Part shown: piece after piece, positions 9,538 to 18,720 of the stretch | Layout of the letters: each line of letters starts with the position of its first letter | How positions within the stretch are numbered: the stretch's first letter is position 1 | NCBI RefSeq assembly: GCF_014643375.1 | Contig: NZ_BMJJ01000011.1 | Span: 152,398-216,397, forward strand | Direction: 5' to 3' | Source: Aureimonas glaciei | GTDB lineage: Bacteria > Pseudomonadota > Alphaproteobacteria > Rhizobiales > Rhizobiaceae | DNA: 64,000 nucleotides | Translations under genes and position numbers: made by a program | The notes under the pieces: generated by a model | Databases searched by the model: none | What the model saw: only the letters and a program-made list of their open reading frames with translations | Told to the model about the DNA's origin: nothing

Positions 9538-10388
9538 CCGAAGCGATGATCGGCGCAGCCCCCGATGTTGGGCTCGAGCTGCGCGGCGTCAGCCTCCACT
9601 ATGGCGGTAAGAGATCATGGCGGCGAAAGGCCGAGCCGGTGCGCGCCGTCGACGGCGTCGACATCGTGCTCGGGCCCGGCGAGACCCTCGGCATCGTCGG
9701 CGAGAGCGGCAGCGGGAAGTCGACGCTCGGCCGCATTGCCGCCGGCATCGAGGCGCCGAGCGCCGGAAGCGTGCGTTTTCGCGGCGAGCCCTATGCCGCG
9801 ATCGGTTCGGCCGCGTGGCGGCGACAGCGCCGGTCTGTCCAGGTCGTCTTCCAGAACCCCTCGCAGGCGCTGGACCCGCGGCTGTCGATCGCCGCGCAGG
9901 TCCGCGAGCCGATGGACGCGCACGGCATCGACGCCGGCGGCGGGACGGTCGAGGCCATGCTGGCCCGCGTCGGCCTCGCTGGACTCGGCGGGCGGTTTCC
10001 GCACCAGCTCTCCGGCGGCCAGCTGCAGCGCGCCGTGATCGCGCGGGCCCTGTCGCTCTCGCCGGACGTGATCGTCTGCGACGAGGCGGTGAGCGCGCTC
10101 GACGTCTCGGTTCAGGCACAGATCCTGAACCTCCTGCAGGATCTGCAGGCCGAGTTCGGCGTCGCCTTTCTCTTCATCTCCCACGATCTCGGCGTCGTCC
10201 GCCATGTCAGCCATCGCATCGCGGTGATGCGGCAGGGGCAGATCGTGGAGACCGGACTGGCCGCCGAGGTCTTTGCCCGGCCGCAGCATCCCTATACGCG
10301 CGCGCTCATTGCCGCTCTGCCGGCGGCCTCGCCGGCCGCCCGCCGGCAGCGGGACGCCCGCGCTCTCGCCTCCCTCCTGAAAGCCTGA
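9534..10388 (+). CDS. Peptide-type ABC transporter ATP-binding protein (DppF-like)
   Basis: Second ATPase, 284 residues. ATG 9534 overlaps the previous stop (ATGA). Walker A VGESGSGKST, signature LSGGQLQRA, Walker B VIVCDEAVSALDV, H-loop FISHDLGVV. The terminal oligopeptide cysteine extension is absent or very short, so the protein is at the small end for DppF. An open frame in phase continues upstream through the previous gene but has no family sequence there. Confidence 0.92.
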   Translation: MTEAMIGAAPDVGLELRGVSLHYGGKRSWRRKAEPVRAVDGVDIVLGPGETLGIVGESGSGKSTLGRIAAGIEAPSAGSVRFRGEPYAAIGSAAWRRQRRSVQVVFQNPSQALDPRLSIAAQVREPMDAHGIDAGGGTVEAMLARVGLAGLGGRFPHQLSGGQLQRAVIARALSLSPDVIVCDEAVSALDVSVQAQILNLLQDLQAEFGVAFLFISHDLGVVRHVSHRIAVMRQGQIVETGLAAEVFARPQHPYTRALIAALPAASPAARRQRDARALASLLKA

Positions 10389-10389
10389 C

Positions 10390-11139
10390 ATGCCCGCTCC
10401 ATCGTCTGCTCCGCCCGCCATCGTCGCCCATCGCGGCTATTCCTCGGCCCATCGCGAGAACTCGCCGGCCGCCTGGCGGGCGGCGGTCGAGGCCGGCGCC
10501 GACGTCGTCGAGGCCGACATCCGCATGACAAGCGACGGCGTCCTCGTCTGCTGCCATGACGCCGACCTGCAGCGGCTTGCCGGCCGGTCGGAGCCGATTG
10601 CCGACATCAGCGCTGCCGAACTCGCCGCTGTTACGGTGGACGGGGAGGCGGTGGCGCCTAGCCTCGACATTCTTCTCGCGACGCTGCCGGCGGGTCAGGC
10701 GATCCTCTTCGACGTGAAAGACGAGCGGCCCGACCTGCTCGACCGGCTCGTCGCCGCAGCGGACGCCTCGGGGCGCCGCGGGCTGGTCTTCGGGCTGCAC
10801 ACGCTGGCGACGGTCCAACACGTCCGTGCGCTGACGACGGCCAAAATCCTCGGCCTCCTCGCCGAGCCTGCGCAGGAGGATGCGTTCTTCGCGGCTGGCG
10901 GCGACATTCTGCGCCTGTGGGAAACCGACGCGACTTCCGCCCTCCTCGGCGCCGTCACCGGGCGCGGGCACCCCGTCTGGGTGACCACCGGTCATCACGG
11001 CACGACGCGCGACGTCGGCGAATTCGACGCCGACGCCTTGCGCCGCATGACCGCGGACGGCGCGACCGGCTTTCTCGTCAACGATCCCGTCGCGGCGCGC
11101 CTGGCGCTGTCCTCGTCGCTGCCGGAGGCAAGCGCGTGA
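10390..11139 (+). CDS. Glycerophosphodiester phosphodiesterase (GDPD/UgpQ-like)
   Basis: Metal-dependent TIM-barrel enzyme, 249 residues. It would hydrolyse a glycerophosphodiester to glycerol-3-phosphate and an alcohol. The catalytic N-terminal signature is complete: AHRG (H14), ENSPAAW (E23), VEADIRM and CCHDADL. There is no signal peptide, so it acts in the cytoplasm, after import. It sits one base downstream of the DppF-like gene and overlaps the next gene by four bases (GTGA). Embedding it inside a dipeptide-type transporter operon is unusual; UgpQ is normally attached to the Ugp sugar-type importer. Confidence 0.9.
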   Translation: MPAPSSAPPAIVAHRGYSSAHRENSPAAWRAAVEAGADVVEADIRMTSDGVLVCCHDADLQRLAGRSEPIADISAAELAAVTVDGEAVAPSLDILLATLPAGQAILFDVKDERPDLLDRLVAAADASGRRGLVFGLHTLATVQHVRALTTAKILGLLAEPAQEDAFFAAGGDILRLWETDATSALLGAVTGRGHPVWVTTGHHGTTRDVGEFDADALRRMTADGATGFLVNDPVAARLALSSSLPEASA

Positions 11140-12563
11140 CCGCCGGCTCGACCCTTCTCGTCTGCTTCGACGGCCTCAGGCGCGACCGCGCCACGGCCGA
11201 GCGCATGCCGCGCCTCGCCCGCTTCATCGCCGGCGGGTCCGACATGATCAACGCCCGCAGTGTCTTCCCGAGCGAGACGCGCGTCGCCTCGACCAGCACC
11301 GTCACCGGCTGTGCACCGGGCTTGCACGGGCTCGTCGCCAACCAGTTCATCCACCGGGCGGTGACGCCGGACGGCCTGTTCAACACCGCCGATCACAAGG
11401 CGCTCGCCCGCGCCGACGCGCTCGGCCTCCTCATCGACCGCGAGAGCCTCGGCCAGCGCCTGGCGCGCGCCGGCAAGCGCTTTGCCGTCGTCACCACCGC
11501 GACCCCCGGCGCCACCACGATGATGAGCTATGGCGCCGCCAGGCTCGGCCAGCCGGTCTTCTCGGTCTATCCGGGCGTCGGCACGCCGGATCTGATGAAA
11601 AAGGCGGCCGACCATTTCGGTCCCGTGCCCGCCGGTGCGACGCCCAATACCGCCCGGATCGACTATGCGACGCGGGTTCTCACAGAGATGGTATATCCCC
11701 AGCATCGGCCGGATCTCTCGATCTTCTGGATGTCGGACCCCGACATCACCTCCCACGGCTTCGGCATCGACGCCGCCGAGACGATCGCGGCGCAGCGCGG
11801 CTGCGACGACGCCTTCGGCCGGATCCTCGACTGGTGGGAAGCGGGCGACGGGCCCGAAAACATCGTCGTCATGTCGGACCACGGCCACATCACCGGTTCC
11901 GCGAAGCTCGACCTCGCCGCCGCCCTGCCGGAATACGCGCCATGGCTCTCGCCCGGCCGCTTCGCGGGCCTCTATCTCCCGGAGCCGACGGTCGGCTCGA
12001 TTACCGCAGCCGTCGAACGCCTGGCGCGCGAGCCCTTCTGCGGGCTGATCCTCGTCACACTGCCGGGTGATCCCGAGGGGACGGTTCCCGGCGCGCTGCC
12101 CGCATCCGCTTTGGGTGGGGGCCATGCCCGCTCGGCGCCGGTGTCCTTCACCCTGCGTGGCTTCCCGGCGCCGACGGAAGGCGCGCCGGAATCCTGCCTC
12201 TTCACCGGCGGCATCGAGGCCGGCGGCGGCATTCATGGCGGGCTGACGCGCGGCGAGCTGCACACGGTTCTGGCCGGTTCCGGACCCGCCTTCCGCGCCG
12301 GCTTCGTGTCCGAGACGCCGTGCTGGCTGCCGGACATCGCGCCGACGCTGCTGACCATCCTCGGCCTGCCGACCGACGGCACCAGCGGGCGCGCGCTCGC
12401 CGAGGCGCTCGCGGCAGGCGACGGCGCGGCGCCGACCGTCGGCCGGCGGACGCTGTCGGCCCGCCTCGGCGGCTACGAGCAGGGCGTCGAGCAATGGCTC
12501 GTCGATGGGCGCCCGATCACAGATTTCGGCTGGTCGTCGGGACAGAACGGGATGCCGGCATGA
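11136..12563 (+). CDS. Alkaline phosphatase superfamily phosphodiesterase (nucleotide pyrophosphatase-like)
   Basis: 475 residues, GTG start at 11136 coupled to the GDPD gene. Type I phosphodiesterase/NPP fold features: N-terminal metal Asp in LLVCFDGLRRD; a nucleophile loop SVFPSETRVASTSTVTG followed by PGLHG; metal-binding DPDITSHGFG; and VVMSDHGHI. No signal peptide, so probably cytoplasmic. Family members hydrolyse nucleotide pyrophosphates, phosphonoacetate or phosphodiesters such as glycerophosphocholine. Together with the GDPD it suggests two-step processing of an imported phospho-compound; the exact substrate is not readable from sequence. Confidence 0.82.
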   Translation: MTAGSTLLVCFDGLRRDRATAERMPRLARFIAGGSDMINARSVFPSETRVASTSTVTGCAPGLHGLVANQFIHRAVTPDGLFNTADHKALARADALGLLIDRESLGQRLARAGKRFAVVTTATPGATTMMSYGAARLGQPVFSVYPGVGTPDLMKKAADHFGPVPAGATPNTARIDYATRVLTEMVYPQHRPDLSIFWMSDPDITSHGFGIDAAETIAAQRGCDDAFGRILDWWEAGDGPENIVVMSDHGHITGSAKLDLAAALPEYAPWLSPGRFAGLYLPEPTVGSITAAVERLAREPFCGLILVTLPGDPEGTVPGALPASALGGGHARSAPVSFTLRGFPAPTEGAPESCLFTGGIEAGGGIHGGLTRGELHTVLAGSGPAFRAGFVSETPCWLPDIAPTLLTILGLPTDGTSGRALAEALAAGDGAAPTVGRRTLSARLGGYEQGVEQWLVDGRPITDFGWSSGQNGMPA

Positions 12564-13498
12564 ACGCCCGCTTTCTCCTCACCAAGCTCCTGCGCGCCGT
12601 CCTGACGCTGATTCTGGCCGTGACCTTCGTCTTCGTCGTCCTTCGCATGTCCGGCGATCCGGTGACGCAGCTCCTGCCGGACGACGCACCGGCCGCGGTC
12701 GTCGCCGCGTACCGCGAGATGCTCGGCCTCGACCGGCCTCTGCCGGAGCAGTATCTGCGCTACGTCGCAGGCATCGCGCGCGGCGATTTCGGCGTCTCGT
12801 TCCGCGACGACCGGCCGGCGCTCGACGTCGTGCTCGAGCGCGTCCCGCAGACGCTGGAGCTCGGCCTCACCGCGCTCGCTTTGACGCTCTTCCTCGGGCT
12901 CGGCGCCGGCGTCCTCGCGGCGCTGAAGCGCGGCACCGGCACCGACCACGCGACCATGGCCTTCACCATCATCGGCCATTCCATGCCGAACTTCTTTCTC
13001 GGCATCCTCCTGATCCTCCTCTTCGCCATGACTTGGCGAGTGCTGCCGAGCTCGGGCATCGGCACCTGGCAGCACATGGTCCTGCCCGCGGTGACGCTCG
13101 GCACCAGCTATGCTGCGACGGTCGCCCGCTTCACCCGCTCGTCGCTGCTGGAAGTTTTGCACCAGCCCTATATGCGCACGGCGCGGGCCAAGGGCGTTCC
13201 CTTCGCCCGCAGCATCCTCGGCCATGCCCTGCCGAACGCCGGGATCCCGATCGTCACCGTGATCGGCCTGAGGATCGGCGCGCTGATCGGCGGCGCCGTC
13301 GTCGTCGAGACGGTGTTCGCCTGGCCGGGCATCGGGCAGCTGCTCGTCAATGCCGTCGCCGCGCGCGATCTGGCGGTGGTGCAGACGGTGGTCCTCCTCA
13401 TCGCCTTCACCATGGTGGTCGTGAACTTTCTCGTCGACATCACCTATGGCTGGCTCGATCCGCGCATCGGTTCCGGCCGCAGCGAGGCCCGCGCATGA
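12560..13498 (+). CDS. Peptide-type ABC transporter permease (DppB-like)
   Basis: 312-residue membrane protein. ATG 12560 overlaps the previous stop. N-terminal membrane segment LLRAVLTLILAVTFVFVVLRMSGDP, typical of DppB/OppB, followed by the periplasmic DRPLPEQYLRYVAGIARGDFG segment and the coupling loop near YMRTARAKG. About six membrane helices. It completes the transporter with the DppC-like gene. Permease genes placed last, after the ATPases and enzymes, is an atypical order for this family. Confidence 0.93.
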   Translation: MNARFLLTKLLRAVLTLILAVTFVFVVLRMSGDPVTQLLPDDAPAAVVAAYREMLGLDRPLPEQYLRYVAGIARGDFGVSFRDDRPALDVVLERVPQTLELGLTALALTLFLGLGAGVLAALKRGTGTDHATMAFTIIGHSMPNFFLGILLILLFAMTWRVLPSSGIGTWQHMVLPAVTLGTSYAATVARFTRSSLLEVLHQPYMRTARAKGVPFARSILGHALPNAGIPIVTVIGLRIGALIGGAVVVETVFAWPGIGQLLVNAVAARDLAVVQTVVLLIAFTMVVVNFLVDITYGWLDPRIGSGRSEARA

Positions 13499-14388
13499 CC
13501 GTCGCAACCGACACGACCCTTGCCGAAGCGATGGCGACGCCGCCGCGCCGCCGCCGGCGCATGCCGTGGGTCATCGTCCTCTGCAGCGCCTGGCTGGTGC
13601 TGGCGCTCGTTCTCGCCGTCGGCGCCGACTGGATCGCGCCCTACGGCTATGCCGAGCAGAGCCTCTTGAAGCGCCTGAAGCCGCCGGCCTTTCTCGGCGG
13701 CGACCCGGCCCATCTTCTCGGCACCGACGGGCTCGGCCGCGACGTCCTCTCGCGGCTGATCTACGCCATGCGCTCCAGCCTTCTCATCGCCTTCTGCGGC
13801 ACGCTGATCGGCTCGGTCGTCGGCACCTTCCTCGGCTTCCTCGCCGCGCATTTTCGCGGCTGGGTCGAGGAGACGGTTATGCTGGCGGTCGACTTCCAGG
13901 CCTCGATGCCCTTCCTCATCATCGCGCTGGCGGTCCTCGCCTTTTTCGGCAACAGCTTCGAGCTGTTCCTGTTCGTCATCGGTTTCTACGGCTGGGAGGT
14001 CTATGCGCGGCTGACGCGCGGCCTCGTCCTGCAGGCGAATGGGCAGGGCTATGCCTTCGCGATCCGCACGCTCGGCATCCACCCGTTCCGGATCTATCTC
14101 CGGCATGTCCTGCCCAACATCCTCAGCGTCCTCGTCGTGCAGGTGACGCTGAACTTTCCCGAACTGATCCTGCTGGAGACCTCGCTCTCCTTCCTCGGCC
14201 TCGGCGTGCAGCCACCGCAGACGAGCCTCGGCCTGATGCTCGGCGAGGGCCGCAACTACATCGCCAGTGCCTGGTGGATGGCAATCCCTGCCGGCATTGC
14301 GATTTTCCTGACGACGCTCGGCGTCAGCCTTCTCGGCGACTACCTTCGTGACCGGCTCGATCCGACACTGCGTACCGCAGAGCGCTAA
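13495..14388 (+). CDS. Peptide-type ABC transporter permease (DppC-like)
   Basis: 297-residue membrane protein, last gene of the operon. ATG 13495 overlaps the previous stop by four bases. An N-terminal cytoplasmic Arg-rich stretch (PPRRRRRMP) precedes the first helix; the hallmark HLLGTDGLGRDVLSRL is present, as is the coupling loop and the SFLGLGVQPP motif. Six helices are expected. The stop is at 14386-14388. Six of the seven genes in the operon touch by four-base overlaps or a one-base gap, so stoichiometric production is likely. Confidence 0.93.
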   Translation: MTVATDTTLAEAMATPPRRRRRMPWVIVLCSAWLVLALVLAVGADWIAPYGYAEQSLLKRLKPPAFLGGDPAHLLGTDGLGRDVLSRLIYAMRSSLLIAFCGTLIGSVVGTFLGFLAAHFRGWVEETVMLAVDFQASMPFLIIALAVLAFFGNSFELFLFVIGFYGWEVYARLTRGLVLQANGQGYAFAIRTLGIHPFRIYLRHVLPNILSVLVVQVTLNFPELILLETSLSFLGLGVQPPQTSLGLMLGEGRNYIASAWWMAIPAGIAIFLTTLGVSLLGDYLRDRLDPTLRTAER

Positions 14389-14687
14389 TAAGCGCCTGTG
14401 ACCCACTCCTTCGTGAGGATGATGACAAGGAGCCAACAGCGAAGGGAATCTCCACCGTCATAGAAGGGCCGAAAGCGGTCTTTCAGCTTTCCGGGCATCG
14501 GACAGGAAAGCAGCCATTCCCATGACGACCCTTTGCTTCCTTCAGTCTCCCCATCGGCCGCTTGGGTACCATGACCGCAATCATTTTCCGGGGCACGAGC
14601 GCCTCTGCTTAGTCATGCGTGTGCCACGAGAGCGCTCCTGGTGAGTTCCTGGACATGCCCTGTGCCAAGAGAGTGCTGTCGCACACC

Positions 14688-14860
14688 GGCAAGCCGCGAG
14701 TTCGCCACCCTCGTCGACTGGTTCGACAACCGCCGACTCCTCGAGCCTATCGGAAACATTCCCCGCAGAGGCCGAGGAACGCGACGACGCTCAGCCTGAG
14801 GTGACCTCGATCGCCGCAGGACCCAAACCGTTCAGCCTCCGAGAATCCAGGGTGGTTCAC
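14688..14860 (+). mobile_element. IS3-family insertion sequence remnant (end of OrfB plus right terminal repeat)
   Basis: Translating around 14698-14760 gives EFATLVDWFDNRRLLEPIGN, the conserved tail of IS3-family OrfB transposases. A one-base loss near 14761 is needed to continue as PPAEAEERDDAQPE. The following bases up to about 14860 (cctccgagaatccagggtggttca) match the usual IS3-family right end, whose reverse complement starts TGAACC. The rest of the transposase is missing. No other gene is supportable between 14389 and 14878. Confidence 0.7.
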
Positions 14861-14878
14861 AATGCCCGGAGCACGAGA

Positions 14879-15745
14879 CTATGAGAGGCGGCCGAACACG
14901 AACGTCGCCAGCGGGGCGGCATCCCGTTCGACATCGACATAGCCACGCGATCCCAGCAGCGCCTCGATTTCCGCGGGATCGGTGACCTCGCCACCGCCGC
15001 GCAGCGTGCGCAAGGAAGACATCACCGCCATGAAGGCATCGTCCGGCTGGGTGTAGAGCGCGGCAACGAGCCAAGCGCCGCTACAGGAGGCCGCCCTGAC
15101 CCGGTCGATCGCTTTTTCGAGGACCGCCCGCGACATGAACATGGTCGGCAGCCAGACCAGAGTATAGCGCGGCCCCGGCGTCAGGGCCTTCACGTCGAGA
15201 TGGGTGAGGCAGATCCGCCCGGCATGCGGGCTGGCGGCGACGTTCTTCTCGGCAAGGCCAAGGGCAAATTCCCATCGATCGATCCCTTCGACATGGAGAT
15301 CGGGACAGGTTTCTGCGGCTCTGAGCGCAATGCCCCCAACCCCGGTTCCGACGTCGAGAAACAGACCCGTCAGGGCCTGACGCAGCAGGGGACGCGTTTC
15401 GGCGAGGGCGAGGATGCGGTCGAAGGCACTGCGGGACGCCCTTCCGATCGACTGGAGAAGCTCGGGATCCTCGACCCGAAAGCCCGGGGGGCGATCCGGG
15501 TGGCGCAGCAGTTCGCCCCCCTCGGCAAAGGCCATCTCGGCCGCGGTGAGCAGCTGGGCAATGTCCGCCTCGTCCGGTGCGGCGATGCCGGCGCCGGCGG
15601 ACAGTTCAGCGCCGATGTCGATCAGGTCACGGATGGCGGGGTCCGCCGCGTCGCTGTTCTGCAACTTCAGCGACGCGCCGACGACCGCCAGCATCCGCGC
15701 GGAACGAGTGAGATCCTGGATACGACGAGCATGGGTTTCCGACAC
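14879..15745 (-). CDS. Class I SAM-dependent methyltransferase
   Basis: 288 residues, GTG start at 15745 with AAGGAGTG upstream. Rossmann motif I reads FLDVGTGVGGIAL in mid-protein, followed by an acidic residue segment (HVEGIDRWEFAL) that would bind the SAM ribose. The N-terminal ~120 residues are helical and resemble substrate-recognition caps of small-molecule O-methyltransferases. The acceptor is unknown. It lies alone on the minus strand, immediately beside the IS3 remnant. Confidence 0.8.
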   Translation of the reverse strand: MSETHARRIQDLTRSARMLAVVGASLKLQNSDAADPAIRDLIDIGAELSAGAGIAAPDEADIAQLLTAAEMAFAEGGELLRHPDRPPGFRVEDPELLQSIGRASRSAFDRILALAETRPLLRQALTGLFLDVGTGVGGIALRAAETCPDLHVEGIDRWEFALGLAEKNVAASPHAGRICLTHLDVKALTPGPRYTLVWLPTMFMSRAVLEKAIDRVRAASCSGAWLVAALYTQPDDAFMAVMSSLRTLRGGGEVTDPAEIEALLGSRGYVDVERDAAPLATFVFGRLS

Positions 15746-15823
15746 GGGAACACTCCTTCATAATTCATGATGGCTTGGTGGACGGGAAGGCACGGCTACC
15801 GCCGCGCCGCGCCCCGCTGGCGG

Positions 15824-16159
15824 TCATGGCCGATGTCGCGGCGCCCCGGTTTCGGTGTTGAGGTTCTGGACCGGTTGCTCCCGCCAGAGATCCCGACCGA
15901 GCGGAGCAAAATGGCCGCCCGGCAGCCTCGCCAGACCGATGTCGCGCAGCTGGTGGTCGGACATCTGCCGCAACAGATCCTCGTCGCGCCGAATCCGCAG
16001 AAACGTCCTTTGCGCCGTCAGGAAACGCTGCGCCATCGCCAGGAGATATCTTCCCAGGCCCAGCAACGGGTGACGCTTCGCGTCGTCGGTTCCTTGCGCC
16101 GGACGCCGCTGGCCGACCGCCGACATTTCCGACCGTTCGAATGAAATCTGTCTGTGCAT
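15824..16159 (-). CDS. DUF1127 domain protein (YjiS-like)
   Basis: 111 residues. The C-terminal half contains DEDLLRQMSDHQLRDIGLAR, the short DUF1127 signature widespread in Alphaproteobacteria. Small DUF1127 proteins in Agrobacterium affect phosphate/carbon metabolism and RNA-related regulation, but no biochemical activity is assigned. The N-terminal ~60 residues are not recognised. Start ATG 16159 with GAGG upstream. It is 78 bases upstream of the methyltransferase on the same strand. Confidence 0.75.
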   Translation of the reverse strand: MHRQISFERSEMSAVGQRRPAQGTDDAKRHPLLGLGRYLLAMAQRFLTAQRTFLRIRRDEDLLRQMSDHQLRDIGLARLPGGHFAPLGRDLWREQPVQNLNTETGAPRHRP

Positions 16160-16541
16160 TTTTCAATCCTCACGTTCACTCGAGCCCCCCGTCCGGGTTG
16201 CTTCGAGCCGGGTTTTGCGGCTCGCGGATTGCCTTCCTGTTTCGAAGGGGCGGTGATTGCCTACAATCGCAACGCGAAGGGCCGCCGACAGCGCTCGCCT
16301 GGCCCGGCGCCATCCCTGGACGCCGGGTATTGCGTTCTTCACGGGCACTTCAGAGCGACAGAGCGTTGCAGATTGCGGCCGCCACAGGCGCGACGGTGAA
16401 GGGGGCGTTATGATTTCGCCCGCCGCGCGCTCTCCCCAGCATCGGCTTCGATTGAAACTCCGGCACGGGTTTCGAAGCGGAGCTGTAACGCGCGTCCTCC
16501 AGCTTCGGCATCGTGTCGAACAAGACGAGGAAGATATTCGG
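16160..16541. other. Divergent intergenic region, DUF1127 gene / cupin gene
   Basis: 382 bases with no supportable gene. It must carry promoters in both directions. A perfect small inverted repeat GATTG-ccta-CAATC lies at 16255-16268, too short to assign. The ribosome site GAGGAAG at 16526-16532 belongs to the cupin gene. Confidence 0.4.
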
Positions 16542-17042
16542 ATGAATATGTCAGTGCCAAACGGGCCGGTTACTCCCGACTTTACCCGTGAATGGTGGGA
16601 GGTGACGCCCGGCGAGCGTTTCATCATCCGGGCCTCGGTCGCGGAGACCGCGGGCCTCTACACCATGCTGGAGGTCGTGGCCGACCCTCGCAACGGTGTT
16701 CCCCTGCATGTGCACGCGAACGAGGAGGAGCACTTCGTCATCCTCGAAGGTCATGTCCATCTCGTTTACGGTGACCAGAGCGTCGAACTGTCGGCGGGCG
16801 AGGCCGTGACCGTGAAACGGGGTACGGCCCACGCCTGGTGCAATCTGTCGGACCGGATCGCCCGGATGCTGATCATCTTCGCGCCCGGCAATCTCGAGAA
16901 GACGTTCAGGCTCATCGGCTCCTTGAAGGGCGACGATCTCGCGGCCGTGCTGGAATCCAACGAAAGCGATGGCTCGACGATCGTCGGCCCCCCGCCTTTC
17001 GACGACGTCTACACCGTCCTGTCGCCTCGGCCGAGGCCGTGA
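16542..17042 (+). CDS. Cupin domain protein
   Basis: 166 residues forming a single small beta-barrel. The two cupin motifs are visible: PLHVHANEEEHFVILEG (metal ligands H, H, E, H pattern) and a second motif ending GTAHAWCNLSD. The His/Glu spacing predicts a bound divalent metal. Function could be a dioxygenase, an isomerase or simple ligand binding; not assignable. Start at ATG 16542, with GAGGAAG ten bases upstream; a longer upstream frame has no homology. Confidence 0.85.
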   Translation: MNMSVPNGPVTPDFTREWWEVTPGERFIIRASVAETAGLYTMLEVVADPRNGVPLHVHANEEEHFVILEGHVHLVYGDQSVELSAGEAVTVKRGTAHAWCNLSDRIARMLIIFAPGNLEKTFRLIGSLKGDDLAAVLESNESDGSTIVGPPPFDDVYTVLSPRPRP

Positions 17043-17397
17043 GGGCCGATCCTGCCGCCGCCCCAATTCCCGCAGAACGTGTGGATCGGTATCCGCAATA
17101 GCATCGCCGGCGCTTGTGGCTTCCGCTGGCCAATGCCAGAAATACCGTCGGAATTCCCGCATCCCATGACAGCCCCGGCTTCGCCGGACCGAAAGCGCAA
17201 GGACCGTCGCTGCCGTCCGGCAGGCCGGCGGTCGACTGACGCCGCGACGAACCGGATCGGTGCCCGACCGGCCGATCCCGGCGTCCAGACGATCGATCGT
17301 CGGCTCCCCCTCGGCCTCGACGATCGGCCGTCTCGCATCGATGCCACCCTCCTCGCCTCTCCGCCGAGGCTCCCATGGACAGAAAGGATCTCTTGAA
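17043..17397. other. Intergenic region before the DoxX-like gene
   Basis: 355 bases in which I see no convincing gene, hairpin or repeat. A short AGAAAGGA ribosome site at its right end serves the gene at 17398. Confidence 0.4.
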
Positions 17398-17820
17398 ATG
17401 CGTGCTTCCATCGTGGGCCGTTCGATCGTGACGATCGTCGCCGGCCTCCTCCTTCTCGACGGCTTTCTCCAGCTGGCTTCGCCACCGATGATGGTCGAAA
17501 CCCTGGCGCATTCCGGATTTGCAGCCGACAGCGGACCGCGCCTCGCCGTCTTCACCTTGACCTGCGCCTGCCTCCTGATCATCCCGCGCCTGTCGCCGCT
17601 CGGGGCGGTGCTCTGCACCGGATTCCTCGGGGGCGCGATCGCCACCCATTTTCGCATCGACGGGTTTGGATCGCCGCCGCAGCTGATCTGCCTCGTCCTC
17701 GGCATGCTCATCTGGCTGGGCATGGCGCTGGCCGATCCCCGCGTCCGCGCCTTCCTGCCGGCCGGTCTCGGCCGCCGTTCGCCGGCAGGATGGTCCGCCG
17801 GCGAGCGATCCGGCTACTGA
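17398..17820 (+). CDS. Small DoxX-like integral membrane protein
   Basis: 140 residues with four predicted membrane helices: IVTIVAGLLLLDGFLQL, a TLTCACLLIIPRL segment, a VLCTGFLGGAIATHF segment and QLICLVLGMLIWLGMAL. The GAILCTGFLGGAIATHFRI-type motif (here VLCTGFLGGAIATHFRIDG) is characteristic of the DoxX_2/DoxX-like family. The role is unknown; relatives affect redox or thiosulfate metabolism. It is convergent with the SDR gene and separated from it by a strong hairpin. Confidence 0.75.
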   Translation: MRASIVGRSIVTIVAGLLLLDGFLQLASPPMMVETLAHSGFAADSGPRLAVFTLTCACLLIIPRLSPLGAVLCTGFLGGAIATHFRIDGFGSPPQLICLVLGMLIWLGMALADPRVRAFLPAGLGRRSPAGWSAGERSGY

Positions 17821-17862
17821 AGACGCCAGGCGACCAGGGCGGTCGCGATGGCATGCGCCGGG

Positions 17863-17891
17863 GGACGTCGCGCCCTCTGAGCGCGACGTCC
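17863..17891. terminator. Hairpin between convergent DoxX-like and SDR genes
   Basis: A perfect 11-bp stem (ggacgtcgcgc / gcgcgacgtcc) with a 7-base loop lies between two genes that converge. Because it is symmetric it could stop transcription from both sides. There is no clear T-run on either strand, so termination strength is uncertain. Confidence 0.65.
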
Positions 17892-17931
17892 GGACAGACC
17901 CCTCCATGGGAGCGGGAAAAACCCTGCCGCA

Positions 17932-18720
17932 TCAGACCGTCGGCACGGTTCCGCCGTCGATCACCACCTCCGTCCCGGTGATGGAGGCCGCGCGCGGCGA
18001 GACCAGAAACGCGACGAGGTCTGCGACCTCCTGCGGCTGGGCGGGACGCCCCAGTGGGATCCCGCCGAGACTGTCCATGATGATGCGCTTGCCGCCCTCA
18101 TAATCGGTCCCGGCCTGCTCGGCCAGACGCTGGGCCAGACGAACGGAAGCTTCGGTCTCCACCCAGCCGGGTGAGACGCGCACCACGCGCACGCCCTTCG
18201 GCGCCAGCTCCTTCGACAGCGCCTTGCTGTAGGTGGCGAGGGCGCCTTTGGCGGCGGCATAGCCGATGGTGGACTCCGGCAGCGGCAGTTCGTGCTGGAT
18301 GGAGGTGACGTGGATCACGACGCCCGACCCGCGCTCGAGCATTCCCGGCACCAGAGCCCGGTCGATGCGCACGGCCGCCATCAGGTTCTGGTTGATCTCC
18401 TTCATCCAGATCTCGTCGCTGAGCGCCGCGAAACCGCCCCCGGGCGCGCTCGATCCGCCGAGGACGTTGACGAGAATATCGACGCCGCCCAGTTCGGTCT
18501 CGGCCGACCGCGCGAAGTCGGCGCAGCCCTCGGCAGACATCAGATCGGCCGCAAAGAACCCGACCGTCTCCGGCAAATCGTCCGGCCTCGACCGGGCCCC
18601 CGTCACGACGCGGGCACCGGCGCCGACCAGCGCGGCAACGACGGCCCCGCCGACGCCCTTGGTGCCGCCCGTCACGACGGCCCGGCGACCGGTGAGATCG
18701 ATCCAGCCGGCGCCCATCAT
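17932..18720 (-). CDS. SDR family oxidoreductase
   Basis: 262 residues, classical short-chain dehydrogenase. Cofactor motif TGGTKGVGG near residue 18, NVLGG (NNAG equivalent), catalytic Ser in HVTSIQ, and the Y-x-x-x-K pair in [11 protein letters not shown]-terminal VIDGG motif is typical. The basic residue after the glycine motif and ARSRPDD suggest NADP(H). The substrate is unknown. It overlaps the NTF2-like gene by four bases and is expected to be in one unit with it under the adjacent HxlR regulator. Confidence 0.9.
   Translation of the reverse strand: MMGAGWIDLTGRRAVVTGGTKGVGGAVVAALVGAGARVVTGARSRPDDLPETVGFFAADLMSAEGCADFARSAETELGGVDILVNVLGGSSAPGGGFAALSDEIWMKEINQNLMAAVRIDRALVPGMLERGSGVVIHVTSIQHELPLPESTIGYAAAKGALATYSKALSKELAPKGVRVVRVSPGWVETEASVRLAQRLAEQAGTDYEGGKRIIMDSLGGIPLGRPAQPQEVADLVAFLVSPRAASITGTEVVIDGGTVPTV

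Noticed and set aside
14619..14804. 61-codon plus-strand frame
   Set aside because: Its latter part only follows the frame of the IS3 OrfB remnant out of phase; the amino-acid composition is Arg/Pro-rich and there is no ribosome site.
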